From Pseudomethylobacillus aquaticus (GTDB lineage: Bacteria > Pseudomonadota > Gammaproteobacteria > Burkholderiales > Methylophilaceae), in the NCBI RefSeq assembly GCF_003730115.1, contig NZ_RJVP01000002.1, forward strand, positions 186,001 to 250,000: DNA of 64,000 nt. Reading direction: 5' to 3'. Below, in pieces: positions 27,114-34,929 of this stretch (position 1 is its first letter; each line of letters starts with the position of its first letter). A program made the translations under genes and the position numbers. The notes beneath the pieces are model-generated. The model made no database searches. It saw only the letters and a list, made by a program, of their open reading frames with translations, and was not told the origin of the DNA.

Positions 27114-27665
27114 ATGTCAAAGATCGTATTCAAGGCTGGTGAAGCCACTGTTTTCAGCGAAGGCAAGGACGTAACTGCGGCCATGCCGGAGATCCTCATT
27201 GGTAGCGTGGACGGCCCTGTGGGTGCTTCCTTTGCCAACATGATGGCGCAAAACAAGGGTCACACCGCCATGTTCGTGGTGCGTGACATCAACCAGCTGG
27301 TGCGCCCGGCGGCGATGATGGTGCCCAAGGTCACCCTGAAGGGCAGCACCGACGTGGGTCTGTTCGGCGGTGTGGTGCAGGCGGCAACGGCCGATGCGAT
27401 CGTGGACTGTGTCATCGAAGGCATCATCCCCAAGGACCAGGTCAACGAGCTGTGCATCATCAGCCTGGTGTGGATCGATCCGGGCTGTATCGCGCTGGAA
27501 AAAGAAGGCAAGCTGGACAAGGCCGACATGTACAAGAACAACTACGAAGCCACCAAGCTGGCGATCAAGCGTGCCCTCAACGACGAGCCTTCCATTGATG
27601 AGCTGATCGCCAACCGCCACAAGATCAAGCACTGCATGTGGGACGAATCCTGGGGCGATATCTAA
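27114..27665 (+). CDS. Formaldehyde-activating enzyme family protein, paralogue without the catalytic histidine
   Basis: A 183-residue Fae-family protein. Classical Fae joins formaldehyde to tetrahydromethanopterin. Family blocks are clear: GEATVFSEGKDV, PKVTLKG, QAATADAIVDCVIEGIIP and NNYEATKLAIKRALNDEPS. In classical Fae the catalytic His17 sits in a VAHID context; here the aligned stretch reads VTAAMPEILIG, so the histidine is absent. This points to a divergent paralogue of the Fae2/Fae3 kind rather than the main enzyme. Its own promoter and terminator make it a single-gene unit. Confidence 0.85.
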   Translation: MSKIVFKAGEATVFSEGKDVTAAMPEILIGSVDGPVGASFANMMAQNKGHTAMFVVRDINQLVRPAAMMVPKVTLKGSTDVGLFGGVVQAATADAIVDCVIEGIIPKDQVNELCIISLVWIDPGCIALEKEGKLDKADMYKNNYEATKLAIKRALNDEPSIDELIANRHKIKHCMWDESWGDI

Positions 27666-27712
27666 GCTTCCAGTAGGTCATACGCAGCAGCGATTGACTG
27701 AGCTGCGCATGT

Positions 27713-27744
27713 AAAAAGCCCGCTGTAACGCAGCGGGCTTTTTT
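27713..27744. terminator. Bidirectional terminator after the Fae-family gene
   Basis: AAAAAGCCCGCTG pairs with CAGCGGGCTTTTT (13 bp, loop TAACG), with a T run on each strand. It lies between two convergent genes. Confidence 0.92.
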
Positions 27745-27762
27745 ATTGTGCCGGACTTTAGC

Positions 27763-28512
27763 TCAGCCCTGGATGCTGTCACTGCTCTGCCCGCAGTAGT
27801 CTTCCAGATGTGCAGGCAAGTCGGTCGGGCACACCCCGCAGGCGCGGTTGCCCGGCACGGCGTAGTCGATGAACTTGGGATAGGGCAGCTTGAGCTGGTC
27901 CATGATGGTCACGAATTCCTGCAGCGACTTGCCGCCACCCAGGCGTGGATTGCGCTGTTTTTCCTGGGCGATGCTGGATACGAAGCGTTGCTGATAGTCA
28001 TGGCCGGGGTAGACCAGCACCTCGTCCGGCAGGCTGAACAGTTTGGTGTGCACGCTGTGATAGAGCGCTTCTGAGCACCCGTTCTGAAAATCGGTGCGTC
28101 CACAGCCGTCGATGAGCAAGGCGTCCCCACTGAACAGTCTATCGCCAGCCAGGTAGGCGAAATGTCCATCGGTGTGGCCGGGCGTGTGCAGAGGATCCAG
28201 CCGCACGCTGCCCAATTGCAGCGGCGTGCCTTCTTCCAGCCAGACATCGGCACAGGGCAGGCGGTCGATGGCCGGGTTGGCGATCTTGCTACCCGTGCGC
28301 TGTTTCAGTTGTAGCGCACTGGTGATGTGGTCGGCATGGATGTGTGTGTCCACGCTGTAGGCCAGCTTCAACCCCAGCTTGTCCAGTTCGGCCAGATCGC
28401 GCTCCAGTGTGGCGATCACCGGGTCGATGAGCATGGCCTGCCCAGTTTGCTCGCAGGCCAACAGGTAGGTATAGGTGCTGGACAAAGGGTCGAACAATTG
28501 CCTGAAGATCAT
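27763..28512 (-). CDS. Persulfide dioxygenase-like MBL-fold protein
   Basis: A 249-residue metallo-beta-lactamase-fold protein of the ETHE1/Blh type, which oxidises glutathione persulfide to sulfite. Metal ligands: THIHADH near residue 56, GHTDGH, and SGDALLIDGCGRTDF; the C-terminal YPGHDY histidine is also present. ATG at 28512 has GGAG six bases upstream and is preferred to GTG at 28524. It is divergent from a BigR-like regulator, which fits a sulfide-induced unit; glutathione for the substrate comes from gshAB. Confidence 0.88.
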   Translation of the reverse strand: MIFRQLFDPLSSTYTYLLACEQTGQAMLIDPVIATLERDLAELDKLGLKLAYSVDTHIHADHITSALQLKQRTGSKIANPAIDRLPCADVWLEEGTPLQLGSVRLDPLHTPGHTDGHFAYLAGDRLFSGDALLIDGCGRTDFQNGCSEALYHSVHTKLFSLPDEVLVYPGHDYQQRFVSSIAQEKQRNPRLGGGKSLQEFVTIMDQLKLPYPKFIDYAVPGNRACGVCPTDLPAHLEDYCGQSSDSIQG

Positions 28513-28539
28513 CGTGTGCTCCACATCATGCTTGCAACG

Positions 28540-28580
28540 TTTTATTAAATAACATAATATTATTTTATATAATGTATATC
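28540..28580. promoter_or_regulatory. AT-rich divergent operator for the BigR-like regulator
   Basis: The divergent gap holds an AT-rich, imperfectly palindromic tract (TAACATAATATTATTTTATA, then ATAATGTATATC). BigR/YgaV regulators bind AT-rich palindromes of this kind. Both the dioxygenase and the regulator promoter must overlap it. Assignment is inferred from position and composition. Confidence 0.5.
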
Positions 28581-28618
28581 AAGTGCAGATGATGTCAGCG
28601 ACCACCACGGAGCCTAGC

Positions 28619-28930
28619 ATGCTGGATTACAGCGCCATGCACGCCAATGCCAGCCAGGCCAGTCAGTTCCTCAAGGCGCTGGCCAATCCGCAGCGCTTGT
28701 TGCTGCTGTGTCAGCTCAGTCAGGGCGAGCGCTGCGTGAGTGAGCTGGAACAGCACACCGGCATACGCCAGCCTACCTTGTCACAACAACTGACGGTGCT
28801 GCGCAAGGAACTGCTGGTGGACACGCGTCGCGACGGCAAGCAGGTGTATTACCGCATCGTCCGTCCGGAAGCTTTGCAGATCATGCAGCTGCTGTATACC
28901 CAATTCTGTCAATCCAACAAGGAGTCGTGA
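28619..28930 (+). CDS. ArsR-family sulfide/persulfide sensor, BigR-like
   Basis: A 103-residue winged-helix regulator. The recognition region reads TGIRQPTLSQQLTVLRKELLV, and the wing reads RRDGKQVYYRI. Cysteines C39 (GERCVSEL) and C97 (TQFC) match in placement the cysteine pair that forms a tri- or tetrasulfide bridge in BigR/SqrR sensors. ATG at 28619 has a perfectly spaced GGAG; three upstream starts in frame are less likely. Neighbours (persulfide dioxygenase, YeeE/YedE pair, TSUP exporter) support a role in sensing reactive sulfur. Confidence 0.88.
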   Translation: MLDYSAMHANASQASQFLKALANPQRLLLLCQLSQGERCVSELEQHTGIRQPTLSQQLTVLRKELLVDTRRDGKQVYYRIVRPEALQIMQLLYTQFCQSNKES

Positions 28931-29352
28931 TGATCGCCTGGTCTCAATTCACCCCCTGGAGCGCGCTGGCTGGCGGCATGCTGATCGGCCTCGCCACCGC
29001 CCTGTTGCTACTATTCAACGGCCGTATCGCTGGTATCAGTGGCATCCTCGGCAATCTGTTGAAAGCGCCGGGGCGTGACCACCCCTGGCGGCTGGTCTTC
29101 CTCGCGGGTCTGGTGGCGTCGCCTGTGCTGTATGGTCTGGTCAGCCCTTTGCCGGAAGCCCTGGTGAGCGCCTCGGGCGCGACCTTGATCCTGGCCGGCC
29201 TGCTGGTGGGGTTCGGTAGCCGTCTGGGAGCTGGTTGTACCAGTGGTCATGGCATCTGCGGGCTGAGTCGTCTTTCCTTGCGTTCCTTACTGGCCACCAT
29301 GACCTTCATGCTGGCGGGCATGCTGACCGTAGCCCTGCTGCGTCACTGGTGA
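28930..29352 (+). CDS. YeeE/YedE family membrane protein (PmpA-like)
   Basis: A 140-residue protein with four hydrophobic helices and the family signature GFGSRLGAGCTSGHGICGLSRLS, whose cysteine and glycine pattern matches the sulfur-transport YeeE/YedE domain. It usually occurs with a second half, encoded here just downstream, to form a PmpAB-type pair. Such proteins carry thiosulfate or other sulfur species across the inner membrane. Its ATG overlaps the stop of the ArsR gene (TGATG). Confidence 0.88.
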   Translation: MIAWSQFTPWSALAGGMLIGLATALLLLFNGRIAGISGILGNLLKAPGRDHPWRLVFLAGLVASPVLYGLVSPLPEALVSASGATLILAGLLVGFGSRLGAGCTSGHGICGLSRLSLRSLLATMTFMLAGMLTVALLRHW

Positions 29353-29364
29353 TAGGGAGCTCAC

Positions 29365-29787
29365 ATGAACACATTAATCACTGCCTTCATCGCCGGCCTG
29401 CTGTTTGGCATCGGCCTCATCGTTTCCGGTATGACCAACCCAGCCAAGGTGATCGGATTTCTGGATGTGACCGGTGCCTGGGACCCGTCTCTGGCGCTGG
29501 TCATGGCCGGTGCCATTCTGGTGGCCTTCCCCGCCTTCCGGCTGGCGCGTGGTCGCCAGCAAACCTGCTTGGGCGAGCCCATGCAGCTGCCTGCCAGCAG
29601 CAAAGTGGATAAGCCTTTGCTGACCGGCGCTTTATTGTTCGGCATAGGCTGGGGCCTGGCCGGGTATTGTCCCGGCCCCATCGTTGCCTCACTGGCTACA
29701 GGTGCCGAGCAGCCTTGGATCATCTTTGTGGCCATGCTGGCCGGCATGGGCCTGTATGAGCTGTATCGACGTGTCGCTGCCAGATAA
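29365..29787 (+). CDS. YeeE/YedE family membrane protein (PmpB-like)
   Basis: A 140-residue second half of the YeeE/YedE pair. It carries four hydrophobic segments and the signature GIGWGLAGYCPGPIVASLATG with the conserved cysteine. N-terminal AGLLFGIGLIVSGMTNPAKVIGFLD is also typical. It starts 12 bases after the first half, so the two are translated together. Substrate inferred to be a sulfur compound from the family and neighbours. Confidence 0.88.
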   Translation: MNTLITAFIAGLLFGIGLIVSGMTNPAKVIGFLDVTGAWDPSLALVMAGAILVAFPAFRLARGRQQTCLGEPMQLPASSKVDKPLLTGALLFGIGWGLAGYCPGPIVASLATGAEQPWIIFVAMLAGMGLYELYRRVAAR

Positions 29788-29808
29788 GCAGCACGCAGGC
29801 GCAAACCC

Positions 29809-30591
29809 ATGTGGCTGGTGATCGCGCTGGGCGTGCTGGTCGGACTTCCCATGGGCATGACAGGCGCAGGTGGCGGCATGCTGGCCGTGCCGCTGCTGGT
29901 GTTTGGCCTGGGGATCAGCATCACAGCAGCGGTGCCCATTGCGTTGCTGGGCGTGGCGCTGGCTGCCTGGCTTGCCGCCGTCATGGGCTTGCGTGCCGGT
30001 CTGGTGCGCTACCGCGCCGCGCTGCTGATGGCGCTGGCCGGTGTTCTGGTCGCTCCGCTAGGTGTGTGGCTGAGCCATAGACTGGATCAGCGTCTGCTGG
30101 CGGCAGTGTTTGCACTGGTGCTGGTGTATGTGGCTTATAAAACAGTGCGTGACCGTCACGAGGTCGCGCTGGATAACAGTCTGCCCTGCACCTTGGGTGA
30201 GGACACGGGGCGGTTCGTCTGGACCAGTCGCTGCTCGCGTTCGGTACTGCTGTCCGGTGGCCTGGCTGGCTTCATGTCCGGGCTGGTCGGGGTGGGCGGC
30301 GGCTTTGTACTAGTGCCTGCGCTGCAGCGCATCTCGCCGTTGGGGATGCGTTCCGTGGTGGCCACCACGCTCACCGTGATCGCGCTGGTCTCCACCAGCA
30401 TCGTCACGGCCAGCCTGATCGGTGGTCAGCTGGATGAGCAATTGGCTCTCACATTCAGTATTGGGGCGGTGACTGGCCTGGTGCTGGGCCATGCACTGGC
30501 TGGCAAACTGGGACAGGGTCTGATCGAGGGCGGATTTGCGCTGCTTGCTGTACTTGCCGCGCTATTATTGCTGCTGCACAGCTTTGCTTGA
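29809..30591 (+). CDS. TSUP (TauE/SafE) family exporter
   Basis: A 260-residue protein with about eight transmembrane helices and the duplicated TSUP motifs GLPMGMTGAGGGMLAVPLLV and GFMSGLVGVGGGFVLVPAL. TSUP members export sulfite, sulfoacetate or similar anions. It ends the sulfide-response run and could remove the sulfite formed by persulfide dioxygenase. Its 3' end overlaps the convergent phosphoethanolamine transferase by 27 bases. Confidence 0.88.
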   Translation: MWLVIALGVLVGLPMGMTGAGGGMLAVPLLVFGLGISITAAVPIALLGVALAAWLAAVMGLRAGLVRYRAALLMALAGVLVAPLGVWLSHRLDQRLLAAVFALVLVYVAYKTVRDRHEVALDNSLPCTLGEDTGRFVWTSRCSRSVLLSGGLAGFMSGLVGVGGGFVLVPALQRISPLGMRSVVATTLTVIALVSTSIVTASLIGGQLDEQLALTFSIGAVTGLVLGHALAGKLGQGLIEGGFALLAVLAALLLLLHSFA

Positions 30592-32223
30592 AGTGCCGGT
30601 CAGTGCCATGGCCGTGTAGCGGTTCAGGTACTGACTGAATACCGCGAGTCGGTCGCGGCATAAGCTGCTGTCGATCTCGTAACCGATCAGCAGGCTGCAA
30701 GTCAGGTCATCGTGGCTGAGGGCGATGTTCTCAAGAGGTTTGAACTGACTGGACGAGTAATCGAAGCTGCTACCCATCCAAACTACGGCGGGCACGTGTG
30801 TTTGCGCAGTCGGGGCAAACAGGTAAGGTGCCCCATGCAGGTAAACACCATGCTCGCCCAGAGATTCACCATGATCGCTCACATAGAGCATCGCTGTTTC
30901 AAAGCGACCGTCATATTGTTTGAGCAGATCGATCACTTCAGCCAGAAAATAGTCTGTGTAAAGCAAGGTATTGTCATAGGCGTTCACGATCTCTTCGGAT
31001 GAACAGTCCGCCAGATTGCTGCTCTGGCAGGCAGGCTTGAACTGCTCGAAGTCTGCCGGATAACGTTTGTAATACGCCGGCCCATGACTGCCCATCTGGT
31101 GCAGCACGATCAGCATGTCCTGGTCCTGATGCTGCTCGATGTGTGCAGGCAGCCCCGCCAGCATGCCGATATCGCGGCACTCGGGGTCGCATACCGGGTT
31201 GGTATTGGCGTGACGGAAATCTTCATACTTGACCCGAGTGGCAACGCCTTTGGAGTCGGAATTGTTGTCGCGCCACAATACATCGACGCCGGTGCGCTTC
31301 AGTACATCCAGTACATTCTCATGACGAGCTGCTTGCTCGCCACTCTGGAAGCCAGCTCTCGACAATGCCGAGAACATGCAGGGTACCGAGATAGCTGTCG
31401 AGGTGCCGCAAGAGCTCACCCGCTTCAAACTCACTACCTGTTGTTTAATCAAACGAGGATTGGTGTTGCGCGGGTAGCCATTCAGCGCGAAATGATCGGC
31501 ACGCGCGGTTTCCCCTACTACCATGATGATCAGCTCATGTTTGTCATGTGTGCCGACATGGCGTGCATCACTGGCCGTTCTGGTCAGTGTGGCGGATTTC
31601 GCGGATTCCATGCTGGTGCTGGCCAGCTTGATGACGGAATAGGCGAAATAGCCCGGGTTGACGTAATAGCGCACCTCTTTATGTTCGCGTGCGAAGCTGG
31701 CGTAAGACGCAGTAAAAGGCAATACGCAGGCAAGAATCAGCAGGCTGACAGTGGCCAGGCTGAACAGCCTGGAGATAGCCTCGGTCTTGAAGCGTTCAAT
31801 GTGTACAGGCTTGCGAAGCAATAGCCAGGCTGGTAACAGGCCGGTGATTGCGACATGAGTCAACAGCTTCAGACTGTAAAGGTCACTGGCTTCGCGCCAG
31901 TCGGTCTGTAGCAGGTTGACCAGCATGACTTGATCGACCACCACACCATAATGGTCCATGAAATAAGCCAGTACAGAGGCCAGCACCAGTACCAGCGCCA
32001 GTACCCAGCGCGTGCCACGACCAAAGCAGAACAGCATGAGTAGCCACATGGTCGCCAGCGTGAACAGCGCCGCTACCGAGCCGGTGAACAGGATATGTTG
32101 CAGTCCTGCAGGGTAGTCGTCCAGCAAACGATGCAGAAAACTAAGGTTGGCCGTTGCCATCAGGAACAAGGCGACCAGCATGATCAAGCGGTGTTGCGGG
32201 GTATACAGTTTGGCGAGTTTCAA
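30565..32223 (-). CDS. Phosphoethanolamine transferase (EptA-like)
   Basis: A 552-residue inner-membrane enzyme with five N-terminal helices (to about residue 175) and a periplasmic sulfatase-fold catalytic domain. The nucleophile threonine is in MVVGETARADHFALNGYPR; the zinc-site blocks SSCGTSTAISVPCMF, LWRDNNSD, VLHQMGSHGPAYYKRYP and YVSDHGESLGE are all present. It transfers phosphoethanolamine to lipid A, which lowers negative charge and can give polymyxin resistance. A 24-bp palindrome lies 43 bases upstream of its start. Confidence 0.93.
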   Translation of the reverse strand: MKLAKLYTPQHRLIMLVALFLMATANLSFLHRLLDDYPAGLQHILFTGSVAALFTLATMWLLMLFCFGRGTRWVLALVLVLASVLAYFMDHYGVVVDQVMLVNLLQTDWREASDLYSLKLLTHVAITGLLPAWLLLRKPVHIERFKTEAISRLFSLATVSLLILACVLPFTASYASFAREHKEVRYYVNPGYFAYSVIKLASTSMESAKSATLTRTASDARHVGTHDKHELIIMVVGETARADHFALNGYPRNTNPRLIKQQVVSLKRVSSCGTSTAISVPCMFSALSRAGFQSGEQAARHENVLDVLKRTGVDVLWRDNNSDSKGVATRVKYEDFRHANTNPVCDPECRDIGMLAGLPAHIEQHQDQDMLIVLHQMGSHGPAYYKRYPADFEQFKPACQSSNLADCSSEEIVNAYDNTLLYTDYFLAEVIDLLKQYDGRFETAMLYVSDHGESLGEHGVYLHGAPYLFAPTAQTHVPAVVWMGSSFDYSSSQFKPLENIALSHDDLTCSLLIGYEIDSSLCRDRLAVFSQYLNRYTAMALTGTSSKAVQQQ

Positions 32224-32265
32224 TTGGGCTACTTGTCGTTAAGGAGACAAGTACCCTATTGGCAA

Positions 32266-32289
32266 GTCGTGTGCCTGCAGGCACACGAC
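32266..32289. repeat. Perfect 24-bp palindrome upstream of the EptA-like gene
   Basis: Starts GTCGTGTGCCTG and continues with its exact reverse complement, with no loop. It sits between mutY and the EptA-like gene, 43-66 bases before the latter's start. There is no T-tract, so an operator is at least as likely as a terminator. Confidence 0.6.
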
Positions 32290-32411
32290 GGGAAAGATTG
32301 ATCACATGGCAATCAGTGCATTGATAATAAAAGAATATTCAATAAACGCCGTGTATCTGTGCCTTGCTGCGACCCTGCAATAACTGCAGGTTAAGACAAG
32401 TGTTGCGGGGA

Positions 32412-33473
32412 CTAGCGGCCATCAGATGCCGGGTCGCTGGCCAGATGTTGAAGCAGCAGCGTGCGTATCGGGGTAGGCAGTGCTGCCTCCAGCGCCTGCT
32501 GTAGCGGCAACCACACGATGCCAGGCTCGGCGGCAATCAAGCCGGGGCGGCGGATCTGCACGGGTTGCGGCTGGATGTTGAGCCTGAAGTGCGAGAACGT
32601 GTGTTGCAGTTCCGGCATGGGTGCGAGCAGCTCACCTGATATGCCGAAGCGCTGCTGCACATGGGCCAGCACAGCCTGACCACAGGCCAGTTCCGGCAGG
32701 CTCCACAAGCCGCCCCAGATACCGCTATCCGCACGTTTCTCGAGCAGGATGCGGCCGTCATCCAACAGCAACAGCATGGTGATGTCGCGTTGCGGCAAGG
32801 TCTTGCGCGGTTTGCTGTGAGGCAGTTCGGCCGTGCGCTGATGCAGCCGTGCCCCACAGTCGGCGCGCACTGGACAGTCATCGCAGCGTGGTTTGCTGCG
32901 TGTGCACAGGGTGGCACCCAGATCCATCAAGCCTTGCGTGTAGGCATGGATATCGTGTGCGGGCAGCAGGGATTCTGCCAAGGCCCATAACTGCTTTTCC
33001 ACTCTGGGCAGGCCCGGCCATCCCTCGATCAGCGCATGGCGTGCCAGCACGCGTTTGACATTGCCATCCAGTATGGCCTGACGCTGACCGAAGGCAAAAG
33101 CCGCCACAGCGGCGGCGGTGGAGCGGCCTATACCCGGCAGGTCCACAATGGCTTCCAGTTGCTGCGGGAACACGCCGCCATGCTCGGCCACGATGCGCTG
33201 CGCAGCTTTATGCAGGTTGCGCGCACGTGAGTAATAGCCCAGGCCGCTCCAGTGTTGCAACACGCTATCCTGATCCGCTGCCGCCAGGCTGGCGATATCC
33301 GGAAAGCGCTGCATGAAGCGGGCGTAATAGCTGATCACGGCGCTGACCTGGGTCTGCTGCAGCATGATCTCGGACACCCAGATGGCGTAGGGGTCATGGG
33401 TATTCTGCCAGGGCAGATCGTGACGACCGGACTGTTTCTGCCAGGCGATCAGAGCGGTAGCGAATTCTGACAT
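32412..33473 (-). CDS. mutY: MutY, A/G-specific adenine glycosylase
   Basis: A 353-residue repair enzyme that removes adenine mispaired with 8-oxoguanine. Helix-hairpin-helix VDLPGIGRSTAAAVAAFAFG with the catalytic Asp in ILDGNVKRVLARH; the [4Fe-4S] ligands fit C-X6-C-X2-C-X5-C (CTRSKPRCDDCPVRADC); a C-terminal Nudix-like domain follows. ATG at 33473 (MSEFATAL) begins the family region. The frame stays open upstream into the truncated porin, which suggests that the original 5' flank was changed by a rearrangement. Confidence 0.95.
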   Translation of the reverse strand: MSEFATALIAWQKQSGRHDLPWQNTHDPYAIWVSEIMLQQTQVSAVISYYARFMQRFPDIASLAAADQDSVLQHWSGLGYYSRARNLHKAAQRIVAEHGGVFPQQLEAIVDLPGIGRSTAAAVAAFAFGQRQAILDGNVKRVLARHALIEGWPGLPRVEKQLWALAESLLPAHDIHAYTQGLMDLGATLCTRSKPRCDDCPVRADCGARLHQRTAELPHSKPRKTLPQRDITMLLLLDDGRILLEKRADSGIWGGLWSLPELACGQAVLAHVQQRFGISGELLAPMPELQHTFSHFRLNIQPQPVQIRRPGLIAAEPGIVWLPLQQALEAALPTPIRTLLLQHLASDPASDGR

Positions 33474-33537
33474 TCCAGCATGATAAATGGCTTTGCCGAT
33501 GCTGGTGTCACCGCATTGAATTTTCTCTATTTCGGCC

Positions 33538-34716
33538 TTGAAACGGGGATGCGGTAACGTCAACACTTACTACAACTTCACCAAATGCGACAATAAAACA
33601 GGTCCTGGCATCGTGGGCGGTTTGGCTTGTAATGTGGACGAATCTGTCCCCGGCCAGAACGCTGATATCAGCAATGTCCGTACCGGCTTGTTGCCCGCAT
33701 TCCTGAGCGTTTCCGGTAAAACCCGCCAGAACGATCTGGACATCGGCTTTACCATCAGCCTGCAGCCAGGCACTTCAACGGCAGGCGCGTTGCGTACCAC
33801 CGACCAGGAAAACCGTCAGACCTTCCTGACCGTGGGGGATAGCAGCTGGGGTAGCATCAAGCTGGGTCGTGATCTGGGCCTGTTCGGCGCAGACGCGATT
33901 CTGTCGGATGTGACCTTGCTGGGTACCGGTTCCAGTTTTGCCGGTGGCAACTACAGAACCGGTTCCAACCAGGGTGGTGCGCGTGGTGCCACCAGCTCTG
34001 GCACCTCGCTGGGCCGTATCGGTATCGGCTATCTGTATGCTGACTGGGTGGCACAAGTTTCGTATACCTCGCCAAACTGGAACGGTTTCAGCTTTGCTGT
34101 CGCTGCGGTTGAGCCGTATCAGACCACCGCTTCCGGTACCGATGCGTTTTCTGGTGTTCAGGGCGATTACAGCTCGCCTGGTTTCCAGGGCAAGGTGGGT
34201 TATGAGTTTACCGGTGACGTGACCGGCAAGGTCTGGTCCAGCTTCTGGACGCAGGAAGTGGACGGCATCAACACCCAGTTGAACGGTGTGCAGGACTACC
34301 GTGCCACCATCGTCGATATCGGCGGCAAGATCGCATTCTCCGGCATTGAACTGCTGGCTTACTACTACGATGGCCGTGGTGCTGGTACGACCGGCTTCCT
34401 GGTGCTGTCGCATGATGCCAACGGCAGAAAGCGTGATTCCGACGGTGGTTACCTGCAAGCAGCCTACAAGCTGCCAGGCATTGGTACCAAGCTGGCTGTC
34501 AGCTATGGTGAATCCAACCTGGATGCCAATGCGGTCGATGCCAACACCAACCTGGTTTCCAAGAACAGCTCCTGGGTATTTGGTGCTTACCACCCACTCA
34601 CCAAGAGCCTGAACCTGGTTGCCGAGTATGTGCGCACCAAATCGGAGACCGACAACGGTCCAGCACGTAGTGTAGAAGAGGACAACATCTCCCTGGGTGC
34701 CATCCTGTTCTTCTAA
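33538..34716 (+). pseudogene. Outer-membrane porin lacking its 5' end
   Basis: About 390 residues of a Gram-negative porin barrel, ending in the usual terminal phenylalanine (ISLGAILFF) and rich in alternating aromatic/glycine strands. There is no signal peptide: the frame opens with a TTG giving MKRGCGNVNTYYNF, an in-frame stop lies at 33517-33519, and the expected leader and first strand are missing. The preceding bases belong to the mutY flank. Without export signal it cannot be a working porin, so I treat it as a 5'-truncated copy, most likely made by an insertion or deletion linked to the neighbouring integrase. Confidence 0.7.
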
Positions 34717-34732
34717 AGCGTTAAACCCTGCA

Positions 34733-34764
34733 GTAAGGGCACCTGCCTGGGTAGGTGCCCTTAC
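34733..34764 (+). terminator. Hairpin after the porin remnant
   Basis: GTAAGGGCACCT pairs perfectly with AGGTGCCCTTAC (12 bp, loop of 8). There is no T-tract, so termination may be weak. Confidence 0.6.
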
Positions 34765-34839
34765 AAGCAAGCCAGCTTTAACGGTGTCCACGAGGTGGTC
34801 ACCGTCTTCTCCCCCTCAGCAAAACAGAGGAATCCATTT

Positions 34840-34865
34840 CTTTGCCTAAAATTTTGTAAGCAAAG
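34840..34865. promoter_or_regulatory. Inverted repeat upstream of the integrase
   Basis: CTTTGC (34840-34845) and GCAAAG (34860-34865) flank an AT-rich centre containing AAAATTTT. It lies 65-90 bases before the integrase start and could be an operator; the Phd-like head of the integrase is a possible ligand. Speculative. Confidence 0.3.
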
Positions 34866-34929
34866 TAAATTTCTGACGACCAACCCTGGAGTCACAGAGC
34901 GCTTTTGCCTCTGCTCTTCGGGGTAAAAC

